A DNA stretch of 64,000 nucleotides from Epsilonproteobacteria bacterium UBA4036 (GTDB taxonomy: Bacteria > Campylobacterota > Campylobacteria > Campylobacterales > Arcobacteraceae): the NCBI GenBank assembly GCA_002382325.1, contig DGAG01000018.1, positions 10,325 through 74,324 of the forward strand. Direction: 5' to 3'. Of this stretch, positions 18,165-24,249 are shown one piece after another. Below the pieces are notes generated by a model. That model did not search any database, was not told where the DNA came from, and saw only the letters and a program-made list of their open reading frames with translations. A program made the translations under genes and the position numbers. Numbering within the stretch: the first letter of the stretch is position 1; the number at the start of each line of letters is the position of its first letter.

Positions 18165-20129
18165 ATGAAAGAATCCATGAATCAAAAAACAACCTATAAG
18201 AAATTAATCTTAAAAAGTATTATCGTTACTCTTTTAATTACTTTGGCAATTGCTTTTATCTACGCGCATGTAATGAAAAAAGAAGCCATCGAAACCTTAA
18301 CCAAAGTCGATGCTAAAAAAACCACTCAATTGGTTTTTGAAACACTCTATTCTGCGATGTCAAAAGGATGGGACAAACAAGATTTAGAGAATATTATAAA
18401 ACGAGTCAATAACATCGACAAAGAAATGATTGTCAATGTGTACAGAAGCGAAGAAGTCGCCAAACAGTACGGAGAAATTCAAAAAGATTTAGAAGCTCGT
18501 ACTAAAAATCCTTTTGTCGGACGAGCTTTTGCACATGAAGAGATTTTTAACCTTATCGACGAATCCACCATTGAGTACTTTTATCCTGTCGTTGCCAAAC
18601 AAGAGTGTATGGCATGTCATACCACAGCACAAGTGGGCAATGTCTTAGGCGTCATTGAAATTTCTTATCCCATTGTGGATTTGAAAGTATCGCTTTCTTC
18701 ATTGATTAACTTTTTTGTGGTCTTTGTGATTGCTTTTTCAGGTATTGTGTTTATTGCTTTGTTTATTAAACTCGATAAACATTTGGTTAAGCCCATTAAA
18801 AACTTTGTGCAAAATGTCAATCAAATTTCCAATAACAAAGATATCACCCAACGAGTCAATGTTGAAAATGAAATCCATGAAATCCACTCGATGCAAGAGG
18901 TGTTTAACAATATGTTGGACTCTTTGGAGTTTCAATTTTACAACGATGAACTTACAGGACTACCAAATCGAAAACGCCTTTTAGAAACAATTAGTAACAA
19001 GTCCAATGCCATTTTAATGATTTTAAATATTGATAAATTTCAAGAAATCAACGACTTATACGGAGAGAGCATCGGCGATGAAATTTTGAAAAATACCGCT
19101 CAATTGTTAAAAGAGTCTATTCCCGAAAATACCATTTTGTTTAAACTGCATGCCGATGAGTATGCCATTTATTACAAATCGGATTTGGATTATGAACAAA
19201 TTTACAGTTTTGCTTTGTATTTAAATGATACCATTGAAAACAACACCTACTTGGCGAATAACTCAGAAGTGTTTATCAATGCCACCATTGGAATTGCTTT
19301 TGGAAGCAACTTTTTATTAAATAATGCCGATATTGCAATGAAACTTGCCAAAAAGAAAAAGAAGAAGTTTTTAATTTATGATGCGTCCATGAATGTTGAG
19401 CATGAGTATGAACAAAATCTCAAATGGTCACAACGTATCAAAGATGCCATTTATCATGACAAAATAGCCCCTTTGTATCAACCCATAGTTGACACTCAAA
19501 CCAAAGAGATTGTGAAGTATGAAGCGCTTATTCGTATGATAGATGACAACGGCGAATACATTGCACCCACACACTTTTTAGAGTTAGCCAAAAAGAACAA
19601 ACTCTACCCACAGCTTACTCGTATTATGTTGGACAAAGTTTTTACCAAATTCAAAAAATTACCGTATCAAGTGGCGATTAATATCAGTGTTCAAGATATT
19701 CTTAACGATATGGTGCATAAGACCATTATTGAAAAGCTTCAAGAGTATAAACTGGGCGATCGTGTGGTTTTTGAACTCATTGAATCAGAGGGCATTGAAA
19801 ACTTCGAAGAAGTGAGTGATTTTATCAATGAAGTGAAAAGTTATGGGGCCAAAATCTCAATCGATGATTTTGGAACAGGCTATTCAAATTTTGAGTATCT
19901 TATGAAACTCAAAGTCGATTACATCAAAATCGATGCTTCTATGATCAAAGATATTGATACCAATAAAAAATCTCAACTGGTCACACAAACGATTTTGGAC
20001 TTTGCAAAGAAAATGGGTATTGAAACCATTGCAGAATATATTCACTCTCAAAATGTTTACAATGCCGTTAAAAAAATCGGTATCGATTACTCTCAAGGCT
20101 ATTTTTTCGGAGAGCCTACAGAGCTTTAA
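18165..20129 (+). CDS. Membrane sensor with heme-c site, degenerate GGDEF and intact EAL domain
   Basis: A 654-residue cyclic-di-GMP signalling protein. One helix lies at about residues 13-34. A periplasmic sensor domain of the DUF3365/Tll0287 type carries CMACH (about residues 147-151), a c-type heme site. A second helix lies near 179-200, followed by a HAMP-like linker. The GGDEF domain has HADEY in place of the GGDEF signature, so it is unlikely to make c-di-GMP. The EAL domain keeps YEALIR, INISVQD, DDFGTGYSNFEYL, YIKID and ETIAEYI, so it is probably an active phosphodiesterase. I use the ATG; a TTG one codon earlier also opens the frame. Confidence 0.88.
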   Translation: MKESMNQKTTYKKLILKSIIVTLLITLAIAFIYAHVMKKEAIETLTKVDAKKTTQLVFETLYSAMSKGWDKQDLENIIKRVNNIDKEMIVNVYRSEEVAKQYGEIQKDLEARTKNPFVGRAFAHEEIFNLIDESTIEYFYPVVAKQECMACHTTAQVGNVLGVIEISYPIVDLKVSLSSLINFFVVFVIAFSGIVFIALFIKLDKHLVKPIKNFVQNVNQISNNKDITQRVNVENEIHEIHSMQEVFNNMLDSLEFQFYNDELTGLPNRKRLLETISNKSNAILMILNIDKFQEINDLYGESIGDEILKNTAQLLKESIPENTILFKLHADEYAIYYKSDLDYEQIYSFALYLNDTIENNTYLANNSEVFINATIGIAFGSNFLLNNADIAMKLAKKKKKKFLIYDASMNVEHEYEQNLKWSQRIKDAIYHDKIAPLYQPIVDTQTKEIVKYEALIRMIDDNGEYIAPTHFLELAKKNKLYPQLTRIMLDKVFTKFKKLPYQVAINISVQDILNDMVHKTIIEKLQEYKLGDRVVFELIESEGIENFEEVSDFINEVKSYGAKISIDDFGTGYSNFEYLMKLKVDYIKIDASMIKDIDTNKKSQLVTQTILDFAKKMGIETIAEYIHSQNVYNAVKKIGIDYSQGYFFGEPTEL

Positions 20130-20177
20130 ATAACTCTTTGGTACACTTAAATCTTTAAAACTCCAAAAAGGTCTTAT

Positions 20178-20741
20178 ATGCTCATTGATTATACAAATTT
20201 AGATTCAAATAAACGCTACAAAATTATGTCCAATACGGTCATTCCAAGACCCATAGCTTGGATAGTTACCGAAGATGAAGGCATTATAAATGCTGCTCCA
20301 TTTTCTTATTTTACTCCACTTTCAAGCGACCCTGCCATTGTGGTTGTCTCTATTGGGCAAAAAGAACACGGTATTCCCAAAGATACCTTGCACAATATTA
20401 TCAAACACAAAAAAGCCACGATTTGTTTTGTCAATGAAAACAATATTGAAGAAGTGAAATTGTGTGCCAATATGTTGGATAAAAATCAAAGTGAAATCAC
20501 CACGTATGACATCAAAACTCAAACCATACTTGAGGATTTTCCTCCGATTATTGCTTCAACACAAACGGCACTGTTTTGTACTTTTTATGACAAAATAGAC
20601 CTTCCAAGCCAAACCACACCCGTACTGCTTGAAATCAAATTTCAATATGCACAAGAGGGTGTTTTTAATGAACGATTAGATGGTTTACCCGATAATATTG
20701 GGCGAACAGGTATTGTATTTAAAAAAATGGAAGATTTGTAA
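20178..20741 (+). CDS. Flavin reductase-like (flavoredoxin-type) FMN-binding protein
   Basis: A 187-residue protein of the flavin reductase-like domain family. The FMN-binding segment appears as VIPRPIAWIVTEDEGIINAAPFSYFTPLSSDPAI near the N-terminus, followed by VVVSIGQKEHGIPKDTLHNI. Relatives bind FMN in a split-barrel fold and act in electron transfer or as flavin reductases; the partner is not evident. AAGGTC precedes the start. Confidence 0.85.
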   Translation: MLIDYTNLDSNKRYKIMSNTVIPRPIAWIVTEDEGIINAAPFSYFTPLSSDPAIVVVSIGQKEHGIPKDTLHNIIKHKKATICFVNENNIEEVKLCANMLDKNQSEITTYDIKTQTILEDFPPIIASTQTALFCTFYDKIDLPSQTTPVLLEIKFQYAQEGVFNERLDGLPDNIGRTGIVFKKMEDL

Positions 20742-20742
20742 A

Positions 20743-20762
20743 AGTAGGACTTTCGTCCTACT
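20743..20762. terminator. Hairpin between convergent genes
   Basis: AGTAGGAC (20743-20750) and GTCCTACT (20755-20762) form a perfect 8-bp stem with a TTTC loop directly after the flavoredoxin stop and over the stop of the facing gene. There is no long T-run, so terminator strength is uncertain. Confidence 0.5.
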
Positions 20763-21600
20763 CTACAATTTGATGCAATTTACTGCATTGTGAGAGATGT
20801 ATTTCTGCTCCTGACATATCATTGATGATATCTTGAAAAGAGTGAAAGTGTGCATTATATACATAAACAAAAATCTCATCCCCTTTTTGTAAAAAGTTGG
20901 TTTTCCCAAACTCAGTGTATGCCGTAGCTCCTGCAGCAATCAGCAAGCCTTTTTTGCCTTCAATGTTTTGAATCAATGGGCTTAACTCTTCTAAAGGTCC
21001 ACAATCTTCTTGCGCATTAAACTTCTCTATCATCCACGTTTTTAGCTGCTCAAAGAAGTATGAGTATGAATTAACGGCACTTAGTGTCCCATAATCTTGT
21101 AAAATACCATCACGTCGTACAAATGAAGCGATGTGAAACTTATCTAAAATACCGTTTTTTGTGAATTCATCAATTTTAATAAACTCAGGAGAAATCCCTT
21201 TTGAAGCGTGCCCCCAATTCTTTTTGGTGCTCAGTTTACTGTCGTTTTGAATACGATTGGAACAGTCATTAAATGCACTGAAATATTGAGGAACAATATC
21301 CAATAACTTCCCCTCTTTATACTTAAAATCACATATCAAAGCAACTTCAGCTTCAACTTGAAGTTGTTCAATCTCATTGTGATTGATAATGTTATTACAA
21401 ATAGGAAATTCTCCTAAAAAACTGGGGTGTTTTGGAATATAAAAAGGGAAAAGCCCTTTGGGTGCATCTTTCTCTTTTGTTTGTATTTGAGAAAAACCAT
21501 CTGCTTCACCTGCTTCACCTAAATGATTTGCAAAGTTGCCAGCAACACCAAAACCTAAATAATCTTTTAAATCCTCTAACGAAAATGTATGTTTGTTCAT
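20758..21600 (-). CDS. DUF5718-like protein
   Basis: A 280-residue soluble protein with the N-terminal pattern LKDYLGFGVAGNFANHLGEAGEADGF and the segment NWGHASKGISPEFIKIDEF. I believe it belongs to DUF5718, found mainly in Campylobacterota and some gammaproteobacteria. The overall pattern (VEAEVALICDF, FGVAGNF) recalls the fumarylacetoacetate hydrolase fold. No biochemical role is known to me. AAGG precedes the ATG. It lies next to the structured 21601-22172 region. Confidence 0.65.
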   Translation of the reverse strand: MNKHTFSLEDLKDYLGFGVAGNFANHLGEAGEADGFSQIQTKEKDAPKGLFPFYIPKHPSFLGEFPICNNIINHNEIEQLQVEAEVALICDFKYKEGKLLDIVPQYFSAFNDCSNRIQNDSKLSTKKNWGHASKGISPEFIKIDEFTKNGILDKFHIASFVRRDGILQDYGTLSAVNSYSYFFEQLKTWMIEKFNAQEDCGPLEELSPLIQNIEGKKGLLIAAGATAYTEFGKTNFLQKGDEIFVYVYNAHFHSFQDIINDMSGAEIHLSQCSKLHQIVE

Positions 21601-21666
21601 AATATTAACCTTGTGTTATAGAGTTAACAGAAGTTTTACAGTTGAGTTATATTTGGAGGATTTGTG

Positions 21667-21672
21667 TATAGT
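21667..21672 (+). promoter_or_regulatory. Possible promoter of an antisense RNA
   Basis: TATAGT with an upstream TTGAGT (19-base spacing, slightly long) points rightwards into the region antisense to the 31-codon peptide frame. It is weak evidence taken alone; it gains interest because a T-rich hairpin ends the same stretch at 21941. Confidence 0.25.
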
Positions 21673-21718
21673 AGAAGTGAGAAAAGAGTCTCTGTTAGTT
21701 TTTAAATTTTTTTAACTT

Positions 21719-21814
21719 TTAACAGCGTCCACTATACTCTCCAATTTTGACGACCTTGACTAGCCCAAGGGCGACCGCGAGAGTGACGACGACTGTTTGC
21801 ATCAGTTGTTTCAT
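21719..21814 (-). CDS. 31-residue hydrophobic peptide, candidate type I toxin
   Basis: On the minus strand an ATG follows AAAGGAC at ideal spacing and opens a 31-codon frame beginning MKQLMQTVVVTLAVALGLVK and ending in a short polar tail with one cysteine. The peptide is a single amphipathic or membrane-spanning helix flanked by lysines, similar in style to small toxins of type I systems, though I recognise no family. Its codons (GTC GTC GTC, CTC GCG GTC GCC) are much richer in G+C than those of the neighbours, suggesting foreign origin or RNA-structure constraint. A 31-bp inverted repeat upstream would fold its long leader. A longer frame on the opposite strand (21747-21980) is less convincing. 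Confidence 0.4.
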   Translation of the reverse strand: MKQLMQTVVVTLAVALGLVKVVKIGEYSGRC

Positions 21815-21831
21815 TGTATGTCCTTTCAAAT

Positions 21832-22096
21832 GGGCACCTCTAAAAATTAGAATGCCTATAAATAGTACAGTAAGGTATAAGGTTTTAAAAAAAAGAGGTA
21901 AAGGACTAGCCGTAGCTAATTCGAGACTCTTTTTTTTAAAAGATTGTGCCTTAATGTACTACCCTTGGGGCGACAAATGAGTATTCCTATCTTAAAGAGT
22001 TTTAACTTGAATTACTAAAGTAGTCCTACTTTAAAACTCTTTAACCTAGAAACACTCCTTTGGCGTTTATAGGTGTTCTAATTTTTAGAGGTGCCC
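21832..22096. repeat. 31-bp inverted repeat enclosing a structured leader
   Basis: The stretch 21832-21862 (starting GGGCACCTCTAAAAATTAG) matches the reverse complement of 22066-22096 at 29 of 31 positions. Between the arms are further inverted repeats: TTTTAAAAAAAAGAG/CTCTTTTTTTTAAAA at 21883-21941, TTAAAGAGTTTTAA/TTAAAACTCTTTAA at 21992-22044, and AAAGTAG/CTACTTT at 22017-22032. No transposase is encoded and no target-site duplication is obvious. The left arm ends a few bases before the ribosome-binding site of the 31-codon peptide, so the repeat would pair the two ends of its leader. Confidence 0.75.
21883..21941. terminator. 15-bp A/T hairpin, possible terminator
   Basis: TTTTAAAAAAAAGAG and CTCTTTTTTTTAAAA form a perfect 15-bp inverted repeat, with an inner TAGC/GCTA stem. 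The T8 run makes it a plausible rho-independent terminator on the plus strand, and it is nearly symmetric for the minus strand. Confidence 0.4.
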
Positions 22097-22098
22097 TT

Positions 22099-22104
22099 AA
22101 TATA
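22099..22104 (-). promoter_or_regulatory. Possible -10 element for the structured leader transcript
   Basis: On the minus strand TATATT lies immediately before the GGGCACC start of the 31-bp repeat. A transcript starting here would begin at or within a few bases of the repeat arm. The element overlaps the end of the terminator of the upstream operon. Confidence 0.3.
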
Positions 22105-22129
22105 GAAAAAGAGAATAACCTCTTTTTCT
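22104..22129 (-). terminator. Terminator of the mesaconyl-CoA operon
   Basis: A perfect 10-bp stem (AGAAAAAGAG / CTCTTTTTCT) with a 6-base loop lies about 45 bases beyond the stop of the CitE-like gene that ends at 22173. The T-rich 3' arm fits rho-independent termination in either direction. Confidence 0.55.
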
Positions 22130-22172
22130 AAAAGTTTTCTTTAAATTTTTTGCTTATCTTTGCAAGCTAAGA

Positions 22173-23156
22173 TCAGCAGAAGAATCTCTGCTCAACCTCA
22201 TCATGCAGCTTTGTTCCTGAATATTTTGCTCTTTGCACCAACTCCCAAAAATATCGGTAAGTAGCTCTGTCGTGTAACTCACCATCGTATTGGATGGGTC
22301 CCCATTGTGCATCTTGTGCTGCAATTAAAATATTTTGTGCGGCTTCTAGTTCTGTAAAATCTGGTTTCATAGCATCCACGATAGCTTGAACTTGTGTTGG
22401 GTAAATTGACCACATTCTCATAAATCCAAACTCGTTTCGTGCACGTTCTGCGTCTTTGTATGTTTGATAAGGGTTTTTCAAATCAAGCGTTACGTTATGA
22501 CAAGGAATCACATGATTTTGAATCGCTGCTTGACATACTCTGGCTTTTGCCGCACCAATAAGTCTGTGTTCAAATTGTCCTGGACTTCTCATATTAATGG
22601 CTGGAATGGCTCCTTGATATCCTGAAACAAAGTCCATCAAACCAAAATCAAGAACTTGTAACCATGGCAACGTTGCAATCTTCTCAACATCTTGAAGAGC
22701 TCCGTGTGTTTCAATAAGTACGTGAATAGGAATCTCTCTTGAAATACCTGCTTCACGTGCGACTTTTTGGATATACTCCACTTGTGTTTTTGCCTCTTCA
22801 TACGATGTCGATTTTGGCAACGTAATGTACGCCAACTTTTCACCTGCACCTGGAACTAAAATATCAACGTCTTGTCTCCAATCAGGGTGAGAAAAGTCAT
22901 GAATTCTTGTACCCGCCATTCCATATGGGTTATCTTCGGAGTTTACTACTCGTACAATCATTTGAGCATGCTCAACTTCTTTTCCTGTTTCTGCTCCATC
23001 TTCACAATCACATGTAATATCAAAAACCGGTCCCAGTTTCTTTTGCATCTCAAAACCTTTTTTAATCAGTTTTTCACTTCCTGCAAAATGCTCACACGTT
23101 GGAATAATAGGTAAACCTTTACCAGATTCAAATAGTGCTTCATTTGGGTGTGTCAT
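22173..23156 (-). CDS. HpcH/HpaI aldolase / CitE-like CoA-ester lyase
   Basis: A 327-residue protein of the citrate lyase beta / malyl-CoA lyase superfamily. The early acidic motif is ITCDCEDGAETGK, the substrate arginine is in GTRIHDF, and the Mg2+ ligands appear as the Glu in VLIETHGALQ and the Asp in FGLMDFVSG, so it looks catalytically complete. Such enzymes cleave malyl-, beta-methylmalyl- or citramalyl-CoA to a 2-oxoacid and an acyl-CoA. Last gene of the operon with mesaconyl-CoA hydratase, which suggests cleavage of beta-methylmalyl-CoA to glyoxylate and propionyl-CoA; the exact substrate is inferred. Confidence 0.82.
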   Translation of the reverse strand: MTHPNEALFESGKGLPIIPTCEHFAGSEKLIKKGFEMQKKLGPVFDITCDCEDGAETGKEVEHAQMIVRVVNSEDNPYGMAGTRIHDFSHPDWRQDVDILVPGAGEKLAYITLPKSTSYEEAKTQVEYIQKVAREAGISREIPIHVLIETHGALQDVEKIATLPWLQVLDFGLMDFVSGYQGAIPAINMRSPGQFEHRLIGAAKARVCQAAIQNHVIPCHNVTLDLKNPYQTYKDAERARNEFGFMRMWSIYPTQVQAIVDAMKPDFTELEAAQNILIAAQDAQWGPIQYDGELHDRATYRYFWELVQRAKYSGTKLHDEVEQRFFC

Positions 23157-23183
23157 AATATATCCTTTATTCTTATTGTATTT

Positions 23184-24239
23184 TTATTTTTTTCTTGGAA
23201 TTACTACCGTGTAGTCTAAGTCTAAAACCACATTCGGTAAATATTTGCCGTCTTCACCTTTTGGTGATACCACTTCATTGGGAGTTGTGTTTTTTAAACC
23301 AATGGTTCGTAATCGCATCAATCCAATGTCTTCTCTTCCTTCAAGTTCGATTTTTTCCAACACTTCTGTGTATGCATAAATCGTATCTCCTGCATAGGTC
23401 GGATTACTGTGTGTTCCAGCATTAATCGCATAAATCCATTGCGCATTTTGCAATCCATTAAAAGAAATGGTTCGCGCAACTGAAATAACGTGTCCTCCGT
23501 ACATCAATCTTTGACCCATTGGTGTACTTTTCATCATATGGTCATTAAAATGAACCTTGGCATTGTTTTGATACAACTTTGTTGCCAATGTATGGTCTGA
23601 ATCATCAATCGTCAAACCTTCAATATGATTAAGTCTCTCCCCGACTTCATAATCTTCAAAAAAGTATGCGCCCCCCGTTGCATTGGTATCAACATGTTGT
23701 ACCATAGGAATATTGATATTCGAAACAATAGGTGTAGCAGATGAAAATGTTGGCACTTCATTGATACCACTTATTTCATCTTTATTTTTTTTATGAACCA
23801 TCACCCATCGCTTTAAATTCAATACTTCCAACCCTTCTTGATTGTATCCAATAGAGTGAACATAGACCACTCCACTTTTACCGTTTGAGTTCTCTTTTAA
23901 TCCAATAATCTCTGTTTCCAATCGAACTGTATCTCCAACAAAAACAGGATTAGGGAATGCCACTTCAGCATAACCCAAATTGGCAATGGCGTTTAAAGAG
24001 ATATCTTGTACCGATTTTCCAAATGTTAAATGAAACATCAATAAGTCATCCAAAGGTCGTTTTTCATACCCGAACTCTTGAGCTAAAACATCGCTTGAAT
24101 GTAAAGCAAATCGACTTCCTGTCAAAGCGATATATAAAGATACATCGCCTTGCGTTATGGTTCTTGGAAGAGGATGAATGATTTTTTGCCCAATGCTAAA
24201 ATCTTCAAAATAGTTGCCCATATTAATTTTACTGTTCAT
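23184..24239 (-). CDS. Mesaconyl-CoA hydratase (double MaoC hotdog)
   Basis: A 351-residue protein with two MaoC-like hotdog halves. The first half has GNYFEDFSIGQ, PRTITQGDVSLYIALTGSRF, DISLNAIANLGYAEVAF and GVVYVHSIGYNQ, which agree closely with the mesaconyl-CoA hydratase (beta-methylmalyl-CoA dehydratase) of the ethylmalonyl-CoA pathway as I know it from Rhodobacter. The reaction is the reversible hydration of mesaconyl-CoA to beta-methylmalyl-CoA. The start is set at the ATG with AAGGAC six bases upstream, 10 bases after the preceding stop; a longer frame would overlap the upstream gene by 80 bases. Confidence 0.85.
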   Translation of the reverse strand: MNSKINMGNYFEDFSIGQKIIHPLPRTITQGDVSLYIALTGSRFALHSSDVLAQEFGYEKRPLDDLLMFHLTFGKSVQDISLNAIANLGYAEVAFPNPVFVGDTVRLETEIIGLKENSNGKSGVVYVHSIGYNQEGLEVLNLKRWVMVHKKNKDEISGINEVPTFSSATPIVSNINIPMVQHVDTNATGGAYFFEDYEVGERLNHIEGLTIDDSDHTLATKLYQNNAKVHFNDHMMKSTPMGQRLMYGGHVISVARTISFNGLQNAQWIYAINAGTHSNPTYAGDTIYAYTEVLEKIELEGREDIGLMRLRTIGLKNTTPNEVVSPKGEDGKYLPNVVLDLDYTVVIPRKK

Positions 24240-24249
24240 ACTTGCGTCC

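Larger units (their letters stand above)
21679..21941 (+). ncRNA. Hypothetical antisense RNA to the 31-codon peptide gene
   Basis: A transcript from the TATAGT element at 21667 to the T8 hairpin ending at 21941 would be about 260 bases and fully complementary to the small peptide frame and its ribosome-binding site. This is inferred from the layout only; no RNA family is recognised. Confidence 0.22.

Noticed and set aside
21747..21980. 77-codon plus-strand frame in the structured intergenic region
   Set aside because: It lacks a ribosome-binding site, its composition is erratic, and it overlaps the better-supported 31-codon frame on the other strand and several inverted repeats.
21832..22096. 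Insertion sequence defined by the 31-bp inverted repeat
   Set aside because: Only about 200 bases lie between the arms, with no transposase frame and no evident target-site duplication.
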